Part shown: positions 11,098 through 22,746 of the stretch, one piece after another
Numbering within the stretch: position 1 is the first letter of the stretch
Layout: the number at the start of each line of letters is the position of its first letter
From: Cheiracanthium punctorium
Lineage: Eukaryota > Arthropoda > Arachnida > Araneae > Cheiracanthiidae
Direction of reading: 5' to 3'
DNA length: 64,000 nt
Assembly: GCA_038373885.1 (NCBI GenBank)
Contig: JAWZYV010012390.1
Span: 248,001-312,000 of the forward strand
Notes under the pieces: generated by a model
What the model was told of the DNA's origin: nothing
Databases searched by the model: none
What the model saw: the letters and a program-made list of their open reading frames with translations, nothing else
Position numbers and translations under genes: made by a program

Positions 11098-11580
11098 TAT
11101 TAAAAGCGTATTGTAATCCATGGGTCTTCCCTATTTTTTTCCTTATTCCATTAAGTTGGAAAGTATATCATTATTGATGAGTGTGATTAAACACAATTAA
11201 AATTGATATTTCTGACAATTTTCTTTCTGGATGTAATACATTAGAAATAGAGGGGAAAAAGCTGCGTAGAAAATTGTACAATTCGAACTGAAATAAAGTT
11301 TAAAAACTCATTGAGGTGTATTCATAATTCAAGCAGCAAAAGCAGGCGATAAATAGCGCTTGGCGCTAGAATCACATCTTCTCAAAATCGCACATCAACC
11401 CTTTTATTTTTTGCCAAATTAAAAAGTTGCACATTTATTTTCGGAAAATTTCCAAATTCTATTTTTGTTTTGAGTATAAATCATTTCATTCCTACTCTGA
11501 TTTCACATCCACACGATATTTTAATTAAGAAATAACGTTACAAATAATCCAAACAAAAAAAAATCGTTATTCTTTTATTT

Positions 11581-11890
11581 TTACTTCAAGAGTGAATAAT
11601 TTAATAAACTTACCAAACATGGCAACCTGGATATGATCAAACCTCGCTCTTTCCACTGCTGGGTTACAGTTGCGAAATGGCGAGAACAAAATTGATCCTT
11701 TTGCGACACGTTTTTTATCGATAAAATCATTCGAATTTTGAAAAAATCGCTTCGAGGTGTGTCGGGACCCGTCCTGGAGATTTTCCTTACGAAATTTGGT
11801 AGGTCTACGATCACCCGTCTGCGTGCTACGCGAGACACAGACAAACTAACTAACTAACGGACAGTTTACACATTGCTTTATTTATATAGA
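11581..11890 (-). mobile_element. Possible 5' end of a non-autonomous Helitron
   Basis: On the minus strand the sequence starting at 11890 reads TCTATATAAATAAAGCAATG, preceded by A. Many arthropod Helitrons begin with TC followed by a TA-rich TCTATATA stretch. It continues through GTTAGTTAGTTAG and a GC-richer segment with an uninterrupted 87-codon frame (11581-11844) that I do not recognise. No convincing CTRR 3' end with hairpin was found to the left, so extent and identity are uncertain. Confidence 0.3.
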
Positions 11891-12339
11891 TTGCAGACGA
11901 TAATATTTAATGAAGAATGTGAAATAAGAAACACAGTGATAATATTGGGTCCGCAAAAATGTAATTGCGTTTTTTTACATGAAATTCAAACAAATAAATT
12001 TTTAATCATGAAACCATTCTTCAAGTTCGACTGTAGCTGAGTAACATTCATGATTGTAGTCAAAAGAGCAAAGAACTGCCTCTCACTCCTGGCAACACCT
12101 GTCTAAGAGAACCTTCAAGAGAAATACTCAATAAGAATTTCAAAATTAGAAAGATTTTCAAAATCGTGAGCAGTCGTTTTGCAGTTTACCTTTAAATGAT
12201 GTGTACGAACCAAGGAAGTTATGGACTCACGGGTCATTTGAACCACTGACTAAATATTCTAAATGCTACACCTGATATTCTTAGTACAAAAAACTTTAAG
12301 ACTAGAAACAGTACTTTCCGTGAAAATAATGTTTATTTA

Positions 12340-13824
12340 CACTCATGTCCATAAGCAATACAAAGTCCAATAAGCAAAACAAATTTGACTTATTTGTAAA
12401 GTCTATTTATTAAACAAAAAGTAAAGAGCAAAAAAGATGCTATATGATTGACATAATTAATAAAAATTGCAAGTTTTACTCCCTTGACCAAATTTCAAAA
12501 AAGAACCTATTTACAAAAAACAGTATAACATGGTTAGTAGGATGGTTAATACGAAGTATGTCTCCCGGACGATGCAATACAGGCCTGACAACGCCTAGGC
12601 ATGCTGAGTATCAAATGATCAATCTGATCTTGGGGAATATTACACCACTCATCAAGCAATGCACTCCGAAGTTCCGGTAGACAGGTGGGAGAGGGTTGAC
12701 GGGCTGCAATTCGTCGGCCAAGCATATCCCACACATGCTCTATTGGATTCAAGTCCGGTGAGTATGCTGGCCAATGCATACGGGTGATATCCTCCGATTG
12801 AAGGCATTCGTCTACAATGTTTGCACGGTGAGGACGGGCGTTGTCATCCATAAACGCAAATTCAGCACCCATAGCGCCCCGAAACAAACGTACATGTTGT
12901 TCCAGAATGACATCCCGATAGATGTGGTCTGTCATCGTTACACTCTGAACATGCAGGTCAGTTCTGGAACCAAGAATAATTCCTCCCCAAACGAGCCATC
13001 GTGCACCACCGTAACGGTGTCTTTCAATGGTGTTCTCTTGGGTGGTAACGGGTACCTGGCGCTCTCCAGATGAATGTCCGGCGAGAATCAGACTCCAAAC
13101 TAAACCTGGACTCGTCGGAAAACATCACACAAGACCACTGTTGCGGTGTCCACAATGCATGCTCTCTACTCCAGGTTAAACGCAGGCGACAGTGAGTTGC
13201 GGTAAGTGGAACACATCTGACAGGCCTACGAGCATATAGGCCAATGTGCCCTAAGCGTCTGTACACGGTCTGCCTTGAAACTGTCGTACCGGGAGCTGAA
13301 GAGAGCTGACGAGACAGGTCTCATGCTGTACTCCGACTGTTTCTTTTGGCAGTAACTGCCAAATAGCGGTCCTCATTCGGCGTTGTAACTCGGGGCGACC
13401 TGTGCTGTAACGTCTACTCACATTACCATCATCTTGGAATCGTTGCCAAAGCCTGGAGATGACACTCTGGGCGATTCCAAGTTCCTCGGATACTTCCAGC
13501 TGGGTACGTCCACATTCCAGTCGTCCGATAATTCTGCCACGTAAAACATCATCCAAATGCCTCCTTTGTGCCATAACTATGCGTTTTTTGCACTGAAAGG
13601 CTTTCACAGCGATTGTGAACAATTTTACTTCTTTGCCACCATTCCTTATATACCCCTCTCTTACACTCTCGTCATTGTGACGTACCATCCACGCCATCTG
13701 GTGGTTTCCTGTAATTTGCATATTCTTCTTCAAGATGTGTGTGATCATTCCACAGGTGAAATTTTTATTTTAGAGATCAATTTCTGTGTGATTCTGAATT
13801 ATCCTTAATTTATGGACATGAGTG
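12340..13824 (-). mobile_element. Tc1-like transposon, copy 2
   Basis: TA at 12338-12339 and 13825-13826 flank a second copy of the same family as 9603-11097, in the same orientation and nearly identical through most of its length. The left inverted repeat keeps only CACTCATGTCCATAAG before a short rearranged segment replaces about 50 bp found in copy 1. The right repeat is intact. Confidence 0.92.
12546..13574 (-). pseudogene. Tc1-family transposase, broken into three frames
   Basis: It starts at ATG 13574 (MAQRRHLDDVLRGRIIGRLE). The N-terminal helix-turn-helix region (ELGIAQSVISRLWQRFQDDG) is intact here, unlike copy 1. Frameshifts near 13390, 13270-13300 and 13040 split the rest. The catalytic motifs survive as FSDESRF, FMDDNARPH and NPIEHVW in separate frames. 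Comparison with copy 1 shows which indels are lesions. Confidence 0.9.
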
Positions 13825-13826
13825 TA

Positions 13827-15420
13827 TTTTAACTATCGCGAGCGAAATGAATGAAAGGCGAAAAGTTCGGAACCTACATATAGCGTTTCTCAATTTGCAG
13901 AAAGTCCCTGAAAATCGCGAAAAAAAAAATCGCAATATCACCCGAAATTATCGTAGAAAATTGGTGAAAATTTATATTTAGGGTAATTTGAAGGTTTTCT
14001 TTCGTTTAATAAAGTAATATGTTGCCATTTAAAAAAGCGAAGTTGATGCAGAATTAAATATGAAGACGGCCCCTTATGTAAATTAAATTACTAGAAAATT
14101 AAAGTATACGTTATTTGCAAACGAATGCTACATATAACTTTGCAGTACGACGAATAATGGCCAAATAAAGAGCAAGTGGGCCTTTTTTTCAGAAGCTGTA
14201 CATCTACACATGGAACAAATTATTTATAGTTCAGATCTGCAAATGCGGATTTTTCTGTTAAGATCCACGGATCGGATTTTCACATGGATCTTTCAATTGG
14301 GGAATAATTTCTATGAATACGGTGTCTCAAATTTTGAATTTTGTACAAATCGTGTTCTTTCTAAGTTATATTATTTATTCATAATGAAATAAATATTTCA
14401 GATTATGTCTGTACAAACTATTTGTTAAAAACAAGGTGTAAAAAGTTGAATTTAGATTTATTCGCAGGTATTGAATGGTAACAATAAAATAATTGAATGG
14501 TAAAAGTAAATTAATATATTTTAATAGCTTTCTTTGTCGTATAATTCTGCGATTAATGCGAGATGAATCTTTAACAGAAAAAGAAGGCTCAAATCTTCAA
14601 TTATTAGTATCAGTTACATTTTACTCAAGTATTCAATTTTAATTTCATTGTAATACAGTAACCATCTCAAATCTACTGAAAAAGAGACGGAGACATATCA
14701 TTTTTACTCGTTTATATAAATACGGATATCTGACTCGCGTCTAGTTTGCATTCAAGCATTTTTTTTAAATACACTAATGTTATTTTTCAAATACGAATAC
14801 TTAAAAAAATAGAATTGATTTGTTTTATTTAGAATACTTTTAGAACTTGGATGAAAAATTAATCGAATGCTTGTCACCTCCAGTTTGCATTCGAGCTTTT
14901 ATTTTCAAGTGACTTTGTTCTTCGTATTTAACTTCGTATATATCTTTTCAAAAATTCGAGCACTTATTAAACTTAAGCACTTCTTTTTTTTAAATGGAAG
15001 AATCAAATGCATAACTCGCATGTGAAAAATCGAGAAAATCGCTGAAAGAATTCCCATCTTTCCTAACTCGATCCGTTCCATGTTAAAAGTGACATTTAAA
15101 GAAAAAAAAAATCCGTTACGTGTGTTCACCACTCAGTTTTCTTAAGTTCTAAGCAATTATGAAAGATTTTAATTTTTGCTCTGTAACAAGAAAATTCCAT
15201 TCTCTGAAGTTTCAAAGCAACCTAGAAGTGTATTTGTAAATTTTATGTCATTTTACTGGAGAATCACTTTTGATTATTATGGTGGGGATAGGGTTGAACC
15301 CAGTATGTAGTATTTTGAAGCAACTATTTCGGGTCAAGCATTCATTTCACAGTACCTTTCTTCTTTTCTTATCACTGGAAATATTTTGGAATTTTAGGTA
15401 TTTTTTAGAATTTTAGGTGT
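13827..15420. other. Non-coding interval with one dispersed repeat
   Basis: No exon is recognisable. At 14030-14205 lies a diverged reverse-complement copy of the repeat at 3143-3524: TAACTTTGCAGTACGACGAA, then AAGTGGGCCTTTTTTT and GAAGCTGTAC match its inverted motifs. The remainder is AT-rich. Confidence 0.55.
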
Positions 15421-15424
15421 ACAA

Positions 15425-15551
15425 CCCCAGTTAGAAAAAGTTTGCACAAAAAGTGTAAAAAAAAAAGTGTACAAAATCCGAGCGTATTTGGCACCTCTGC
15501 TTGTGCATAAAAAGTGCAAACTAAATTGTGCACAAAAAGTGCACTCTGGGG
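15425..15551. mobile_element. Short palindromic MITE (CCCAG-ended)
   Basis: The ends CCCCAGTTAGAAAAAGTTTG and, inverted, CCCCAGAGTGCACTTTTTGTG enclose repeated TTTGCACAAAAAGTG-type words. It is related to the element at 16231-16360. No coding capacity; no target duplication established. Confidence 0.55.
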
Positions 15552-15675
15552 ACCTAGACTGAAAAATGTAGCAGGCGTGGTCGGTTGATTTTAACAAACG
15601 ACTTTTTCGTCCTTTCTTCCCAATTTAATGCTGCCATCTATAATCATACATAAGAACTTGCTCCATTTTTCAAAC

Positions 15676-15756
15676 TTCCGAGGGTTGGGTTCGAACCGAT
15701 GAACCACGGTTAGGTAGGCGAGCATTTTAACCACTAGACTGTAGTTGACTCAGGAT
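15676..15756 (-). repeat. tRNA-derived SINE head or tRNA pseudogene
   Basis: On the minus strand an A-box-like CAGTCTAGTGGTTAAAATG and a B-box GGTTCGAACCC lie at tRNA-like spacing, the internal promoter arrangement of RNA polymerase III. The acceptor stem does not pair well, so it is not a functional tRNA. Sequence towards 15555 may be the SINE body. Confidence 0.55.
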
Positions 15757-15976
15757 GATGTGTCTTAAGTTTGAAGTAATTGTTGTTTGAAGTTCGGAAT
15801 TGGAACATTTATGTATTTAAATAAATAAAACTAGACTTTACCAGTACACTTCTCAAAATTAAAAAAAAAAGAAGATTTTGAGATGCTTCTAAAAATCGTT
15901 CCAAACTGAGTAAATTTTTGTTCGCAAAATTTAGCGACGCGATAGGTGAACATACAACTTAAACAATGTCCCTAGA

Positions 15977-16161
15977 CATGGCCGTACCCAAAAAAAATTT
16001 CCAGTGGGGGGGGGACCAAAATTTCGGGAGGGGGGGAATAAAAGGTGAAAAAGGCTAAATTTTTCACAAAAGGCTACATTATTATTGTTTTGTTAACAAA
16101 ATTTTAAACTTCGGGGTGGGGGACCAGGGGGTCCGGTCCCCCCAACCTGGGTACGGCCTTC
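15977..16161. mobile_element. hAT-type MITE with 8-bp duplication
   Basis: The terminal repeats CATGGCCGTACCC and (inverted) GAAGGCCGTACCC border a G-run-rich core with GGTCCGGTCCCCCC near the right end. The flanking octamer TCCCTAGA occurs at 15969-15976 and 16162-16169, the 8-bp target duplication expected for hAT elements. Confidence 0.85.
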
Positions 16162-16230
16162 TCCCTAGAGTTTCTTATTATTTGGATTAGATTTTGAGAT
16201 TTTGCGAAAATGGTTTCAAACTGCTTAAAT

Positions 16231-16360
16231 CCCAGCTAAAAAATGTTTGCACTTTTTGTGCAAAAAATGTACATATACTTTCAAAATAATCAAAAATATC
16301 TACTTTTTGTGCAGAATCTATACATTTTTGCAAAAAAAGTGCAGACTTTTTCTAGCTGGG
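16231..16360. mobile_element. Short palindromic MITE (CCCAGCT-ended)
   Basis: About 45 bp at each end form imperfect inverted repeats (CCCAGCTAAAAAATGTTTGC and, inverted, CCCAGCTAGAAAAAGTCTGC). The whole 130-bp unit could fold into a hairpin. It is related to 15425-15551. Confidence 0.7.
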
Positions 16361-16634
16361 ACAGGCCTATTTAGGTCTTTCAAAGTTCATAAAACAACTC
16401 CGGCATGCTTGAAAAAAGTAAAACACTATTATTGTTTTTATTCTTTTTGTCATTTTAACTTTCAGAGGTAGCCTCATCCTATTTAAATAATTTTTACTTT
16501 TCAACTTTACATGAAAATGCTAGTTCCTTTGCTACTCTACCTCTCTCCATGTTGGCTGTTATATCTCTGCCCCAAGTTCATGTAGATTTTGAAAAGGAAG
16601 TTAACTTATTTTTCTCTTCTTCAATGAGATTTAA

Positions 16635-16910
16635 CCCATTTATGCCTAGTGTCCCTTTTTTGGGACGGCATTTTCGCTACTAGTCGAAAACGTTATTTAT
16701 TTTTCCTAGCCTTTATTCATGAGTACTGAGCCTCAACTCTACAAAATATTTTAACATGACCAAGTAGGATGCTGATATTTCGATTTTTATGTATAATGAT
16801 TTTAAAAGAAATCATCCCTTATTCAAGAAGTTGAGATCAGAAATATATCTATTATTTCTGTTATCAGTAAAAATCGAAGAAAGTCGCAAAAATATCCAGG
16901 CACAAATGGG
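16635..16910. mobile_element. piggyBac-type MITE
   Basis: TTAA at 16631-16634 and 16911-16914 flank ends CCCATTTATGCCTAGTG and (inverted) CCCATTTGTGCCTGG. The CCC start and TTAA site are the piggyBac signature. The 276-bp interior has a small palindrome (GTCCCTTTTTTGGGAC) and no reading frame. Confidence 0.85.
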
Positions 16911-16914
16911 TTAA

Positions 16915-18586
16915 GGGGAAATTTCAGCAAAACTCTCCAGAAATTACACAAATTGGCAAAAAATTATGAGTAACATTTTCCTTGAATGATGTTCACCAAT
17001 ATAAATTTGAGATTCTAGAGTAATATATTTTACTTTTTTTATAGTAATGCATATTCATTGGGGAGTAGAAAAATGGACAGTTAGAGAAAGCTAACATCTG
17101 AAGAAAAGCATTTGATCAATCGGTTGAGTCAAGCAAATCGGTTGAGTCAGGCTATCCAACAAGCTTAATGGAAACTAAAGACCCGCAGGTGTGATTTAAA
17201 GCAATACTTAGGGCTTGATTACGGAAGAGAAAATGCTTGGATTTCTTTAATCCAAGATTGATGTCTTTCCGTAAATGAGTAGATCTTTAAAACGTAATAA
17301 AAGAGATAACTCTGACTCTTGTTATTTATTCAGCAATGCAAGCTCGATTTCAGTTACTCAAAGAAATGTTTGATATTTTATAGAAAGGACTTGCAATCAC
17401 TTTAGTGTAGAACCGAGATGTGTTGTGTGAGGATTATTGAAAAAGTATTTTAAAAATAAAACTCACTGTAACACTGTAACTTACTCAACTGTAACTTTGA
17501 AGGTATAAGGAAAGTGTTTGATTATCATGCATTGGACTTTCTGTGTATTTCTCAGAGGTTGCTGAAATCAATTTAAATCAATGATAGTCCTTTGGATATT
17601 TCTAAATTTCACATTTGATCTGTAAAAATTATGTTAAAATTTGATAAAATATTTTTTTATTGTGTTTTTTTTAAACTTTCCATGGGCTCGTTGTCATGTT
17701 TTGCACGGATTAGTGTTGTACTTTTTACAATGTAATAACTTACATCAGTTAAGCTGTTACATTATAAGTTCAAAAAGGAAAGCATGGATTCGTTACGTGT
17801 GAGATTTTGAAACACTAAATTATCCCTTTAATTTGCATGCAGAAGTCGGTAATTAATTTTGACTTTCATCCTAAAAGTCTTGTTTCATCGCTGCTATACA
17901 AATATAATTTAAAAATTGAGGCCTCCAAAGTAAATTATTTCTATATTTGAAAGTTAAAAAAGAAAAGAATTAAAATATTAACCATACTGAATCAGAACTT
18001 ACTGAATTCTGTATACAATTTTGTCCAAGCTAATGTGCTATATCATGGCTAAAAATTTGTGACTTAGATTTACAGGTAGAAATATTCTTTAGGAAATTTA
18101 CTGTTAAGATATCGCTTATGTTGATAAACGTTGTTTCGTGTAGGAGATTCTTAAATAGGTTATTTTGTAACAACTTGTTAAATTTATTGCAAATAGTTTT
18201 CTCTTTATAATCCAGTTTCAAATTTCTTTATAATTAACGATAAATAAAATTATATTTGAATTTAATAAACCAATGAATTATTTTTAAAACACATTGAAAT
18301 ATGGGCATACAAACATTCGAAAAATGCAATGCGATTAAACTGTTTCGATTTCATAAAATTAAACTATCTATGCTTAAACGAACTCTCTAATCACTCTCCA
18401 AAGAAAATTCCTAAATAATAGTACAAGAGTCCCCAAGTAGCACAAACTTGTTCAAAAGCCGTAATTTCTACGTTCAGCTAGCACGTTACCATCCCGTACA
18501 GATTTACGGTGTCGCTTACGTCAGAATGTCCGGGCAAAGCACGTACAATGATCGTCGAAATCTGGGTCCAGATCAGTGTTCTCCAC
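16915..18586. other. AT-rich interval without gene
   Basis: No exon, RNA gene or transposon end is recognisable. Short duplicated words such as ATCGGTTGAGTCA (17118 and 17136) are present. Minus-strand frames near 18030-18221 have no recognised similarity. Confidence 0.5.
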
Positions 18587-18955
18587 ACGTACTTAAAACG
18601 TTGTATAGCTGCTTAAGTAGGACGTACTTCAAACGTTGTGTATCTGCTTATGCAGGACGTACTTAAATCGTTGTGTAGCTGCTTATGCAGGACGTACTTA
18701 AAACGTGTTTTTTTTTTTTTTCTAATGGGCAGGCACTGGCCACAAGCCTTTGCCATCAACGGCCCTAGTTACTGTCCATTTTATTATGGGAGCACCCAGT
18801 GGGCAGACAGCACTACCCCCTATGAAGGGACGGACAAGTTAAAATCCATGCCCAAGCCGGGATTCGAACCCGGACCCACGGCGTGATAGAATGGTTCTCT
18901 AGCCACTACACCACCTGGGCGGCGTACTTAAAACGTTGTGTAGCTACTTATGCAG
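18587..18955. repeat. 35-bp minisatellite interrupted by a SINE
   Basis: Exact 35-bp units begin at 18587, 18622, 18657 and 18692 with ACGTACTTAAAACGTTGTGT and a TAGCTGCTTATGCAGG second half. The fourth unit is cut after 15 bases at 18706, the SINE occupies 18707-18922, and the array resumes at 18923 with CGTACTTAAAACGTTGTG. Confidence 0.88.
18707..18922 (-). mobile_element. tRNA-derived SINE with poly-A tail
   Basis: Read on the minus strand from 18922, the first 72 bases look like a tRNA: a perfectly pairable 7-bp acceptor stem (GCCCAGG with CTTGGGC, one G-T), an A box TGGTGTAGTGGCTAG, and a T arm CCGGGTTCGAATCCCGG holding the B box. The anticodon-loop region CTATCAC suggests a tRNA-Asp-like or Glu-like ancestor. 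A unique body follows, then a poly-A tail (poly-T at 18707-18720 on the plus strand). The motif CGTACTTAAAACGT on both sides fits a target duplication, although the host minisatellite contains the same word. A tRNA predictor would probably flag the head as a pseudo-tRNA. Confidence 0.88.
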
Positions 18956-19601
18956 CTATAACCGATATTCTACAGCTTTTTTTAAAAATAAATTACTCCG
19001 CTTATCTGAATCAACGGCTAATTAATAGGATTAATGCTGCTTATTAAAATTTTCGTAAAAACGGTGTTCTGATTTAGAAATATATTACACATTGTTTGTG
19101 CAACTTTAATTTAAATACTGACTGATGTATAAGTATTTTATGTATATATATTAGTTATTGATTATTTACTTTCTATTCTATTCAAGTTATTCATTATTTA
19201 TTTTCTATTCTATTCAATATCTAATTTTTATGTCAAACATATAACCTTTAAAAATTCTTGTTTTATATTATTTAAATTTTATAAATATTGAGAGGTAAGA
19301 GAGCTCTTGAGGAAATGGCTACTTTATTTTTTATTTTTTACTGCCATTGGAAATAAAAAATAATTTGCAATTGGAAAAATATGTAACTCTAATAAACTTA
19401 GGAATTTCAGAGAAAATGAAAAAAAAAAATTATATATATATATGTGTGCTGTCCTGTTCTTGGTTTTTTTTTTAAATAATAATAATAATAATAAAAATAT
19501 TTGTGTTTTGATGTTATATTTGTTTTTTTGTTTGTTCTGTTTTCTATTATTTCTCTTTTTTGTGTGTGTTTGTATTCTTTTCTTCTCTTCTTATTTATTT
19601 A

Positions 19602-19815
19602 TTATTTATTTTTGTATTTCTTTATCAAAATCCCAGGAGTTTCCCCGAAAAACCAGTAGAATTGGTTGCTATACAATGTGCCCTTTTTGTTGGTGTATTA
19701 TTAGAATGTTATTTATTTTTGTACTTCTTTATCAAAATCCCAGGAGTTTCCCTGAAAAACCAGTAGAATTGGTTGTTATACAATGTGCCCTTTTTGTTGG
19801 TGTATTATTAGAATA
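19602..19815. repeat. Tandem duplication, two 107-bp units
   Basis: Units starting at 19602 and 19709 are almost identical (TTATTTATTTTTGTANTTC through GAATTGGTTGNTATACAATG). Open frames through them arise only because the repeat lacks stops; the predicted protein is low-complexity and not credible. An (AAT)n run at 19476-19492 lies just upstream. Confidence 0.85.
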
Positions 19816-20725
19816 TACTTTCACACTGACATAAAAAAAATTATTTTCAATTGTAGTTACAAATAAGGCACATGCAGATTTTAAGTTTTGTACTTACATT
19901 TTTTTTTTATTGTATGCATATAAAATAATGTTCATAAAATACACTCCTCCAATTAAAATGACAAAGCCGAAACTTTTGGCATGCATGTATATTGCCACTA
20001 TACTACTAATTGCAAGGTTTTTACACATTTAATGAAATGAAATTCCCAGTCTTTTTTTCAATTTTCCCCACTGCTTTTATAGGTAAAAAAAATAGTTATT
20101 TTATACACTGTTATACAAAATACCTATTTTAAATTGGAAAATAATATTATTTAACTACATTAAAAATTTAAAATATTACCAAGCAATGGATCAATTTTTA
20201 CTCTTAAGACACAGGAGATTTCAACAAAGGAATGTTAAAAGAAAAGTATTCAGTTGTAAGATTGATATTAAGATGAATGTGCGAAGACTTTCTTAAAAAT
20301 TCAGGAACTTACGAACTTTTTAGTATATGGCAAACTTTAAACAAAGTTTACATCAATCAATTGATTTATGTCTCATAAATCAATTTACTGCATTGCAGAG
20401 TAAATACTTTTTTTTTTAACATACTATTAACGTATCAGCTTTGCTAAAAATTTTAATACTCACAGGCTTGACGACTTATTTATTTATTCTTTTCATACTA
20501 CATGAAATCTAGAGTGCAGATGGCAATTATGTCACGTATACCTAATTTAGCACACACAAACATTTGAAAAAAAAACCTTCTTGGTACTTTACCTTAATTT
20601 ATTTCCCTAATCTAGATGATATATATCAATGTCAATAAAGCCGAAAGAAGAAAAAAAGAATGTTTTCTGAAAATGGAGTTAAGGTATCTCAAACAAAAGA
20701 AATAAGATTGTAGTTTTTTTAAATA
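19816..20725. other. AT-rich interval without gene
   Basis: No exon or transposon end is recognised. It lies downstream of the putative last exon at 20799-20899 on the minus strand. Confidence 0.5.
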
Positions 20726-20798
20726 TTTATTCGTCAATTTTTAAAATATTTAAAATATTATACACAAGCAAATTGAATTTTAAAAGAGCTTTTTCTTC

Positions 20799-20899
20799 TT
20801 ATAATTCTGTCTGAATGTAGCATGTTTGAGCCAGTTTTATTATATCTTCTACGATTTTCGACACTACTTCCTTCATTAGTGGATGTTCCCTTACAGCAA
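20799..20899 (-). CDS. Putative last coding exon of the DUF4806-like gene
   Basis: On the minus strand a pyrimidine tract followed by TTTTAG (20900-20901 is the AG) precedes an open stretch coding for AVREHPLMKEVVSKIVEDII and then KLAQTCYIQTEL, ending in TAA at 20799-20801. Amphipathic helices with an HP motif of this kind follow the core of DUF4806 domains as I remember them. An AATAAA hexamer on the minus strand at 20726-20731 would serve as poly-A signal. The phase does not match the 26168 donor exactly (two bases left there, two consumed here), so another exon may lie between. An alternative AG ten bases further in (GTAAG|GGAAC) would restore phase but is weaker. Confidence 0.4.
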
Positions 20900-20901
20900 C
20901 T

Positions 20902-21233
20902 AAAAGAAAAAACAAATTGCATTATATTTTTATGACAAAATTATACAATCGATACCAATACAATAAAGTAAAGTTTGTTTATATGTAAAGGGAAATCTGG
21001 AACTCCGGAAATGAAAAACCGTATTTAAGTCTTTCAACTGACAGCCATTTTAAATACTCAAGCAAATACAAAAGAAATTGAATTCATCTGCGATTAGCCA
21101 GATGATATAAGTATTCAATGTACATTCATGGAATGACAACCACATTGCTCCCACGACCAAATTTAAAAAATGAAACTTACATATCCTCTTCAGACCCAAC
21201 AAAAATCTTGCATGTCAAATTTAAGAGCAATCT

Positions 21234-21275
<42 letters not shown>

Positions 21276-22071
21276 ATTAACATTTAAAAATGACAAGTAA
21301 AAAGTGCATTTTCAAATAATTTTTCGAATAAAATCTTCATTCAGAATCACAATCTCAGTAGTAAAATACTGTTATGATCCATAAATGAAGACTAACAAGA
21401 CACTTTCAAAGGTAAAGGATGTTTTAACTGTTTGGCTCCCAGGCCCAAGGAAACTTCACATCCATTGGTTCAGAGAGAAATAGCCGGAAAATGCCTCCCC
21501 CCCCCCCAATCTAACGAAAGCGAGCACATTCATCACTAGTTTTTGACAATCGGGAACTTCCCTTTTTGAAGGGGTGATATTCCGAAGAAGGGCTAATGTA
21601 ACTGCTTTTAACAACAGATTGACATTGGAATGTAACTTGTAGTGTGTAGTCCTGCTACGTTAACTTGACAGTCGGTCACGTGAATTTGGTGAGTCCACTG
21701 AGGAAATTAGGCAACAGGTTTTCCTTCGGGATAAAATCAGGTAGCCGTATTTGGCACCTTATTGCGGATACAGGAAATTTCTAGCACAATGAAGAATGAG
21801 CATGCGGGGCAGGTGTGCCCTTTTATTCGCTTTCACTCTGGGGAGTGGGAGACCAGATGATCACCAGAAATTCTCCCCACTTGGCGAAAGAAGCTGCAAC
21901 CAATTAAGCAGTAGCACATAGTAACTTTTCAATGAGCGACCCCTCTCTAGGAATGAAATCACCTAAGGTCGACTGCCAAGTTAAGGCAGCCAAACTATAC
22001 TTGCAGCTCACTTTCTAAGTATGAATGTTCAAGAAAATAAATAAATGCAATCTGTCTTGAAAAGCTAAAAT

Positions 22072-22102
<31 letters not shown>

Positions 22103-22740
22103 ATGTGTGTGTGTATGTAAAGGAGGCACTTATATTAGAGTGGTCTTGAAGCATAGAATTGTTTAATGCCATAATTTAAATAATGATGTTTTAGATTAGA
22201 GTTTTCCTTTCTTTCTCCCTCTCGTTTCAGCAATCACAGAAACAACCCCCCCCCCTTCAATGATAATAGGCAATGGTGCAGTTTTCCATTTATTTAAAAA
22301 ATCAACTACTCAAACTAATCAAAAAAGCACTAATTTTACAAATGCCTGTCAAGTAGTTATAAGTTTTTGTGAATGTACTGTGAATAATTATAATTTTAAG
22401 TAACTATGAATAATTACGTAAAATTAAATATCGAACATTTATGTTAAAACGTTAGGTTATGCTCTTAGTTTATTATACTTAATTTTTCTCGTCAATTAGT
22501 TGACATTTATTTATTTACTTTAAGTTATCAATCAATTTTTATTCTTATATTGATTTTTCAAGATTTGATCAGTAATTGCGTACATTTTCTTATTTAAAAA
22601 TTTTTTGTTTTTGTTTTAAAAGGGCTGATTCTATTTCACAATTTTTTAATTATGAAATGTTTATCCATATTGCCAAATGTCAATGAAAAATAGTTTATAC
22701 ACTGTGATTAGTATACTTTATCTAAAAGCATGTTTTCCAT
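20902..22740 (-). other. Putative intron and undetermined sequence
   Basis: This lies within the proposed 5.3-kb intron of the minus-strand DUF4806-like gene. It holds a poly-A tract (21241-21272), a (TA)n(TG)n microsatellite (22070-22118) and a less AT-rich patch at 21420-22020 that I could not assign. Confidence 0.4.
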
Positions 22741-22746
22741 AAGTTT

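Noticed and set aside
18638..18886. 82-codon plus-strand frame
   Set aside because: It spans the minisatellite and the antisense strand of a tRNA-derived SINE, so it is not a gene.
18850..18922. Functional tRNA gene
   Set aside because: The acceptor and T arms pair, but the anticodon arm is degraded and the sequence continues into a SINE body with poly-A tail.
19442..19834. 130-codon frame of hydrophobic residues
   Set aside because: It is a T-rich low-complexity translation over a 107-bp tandem duplication without start context or domain.
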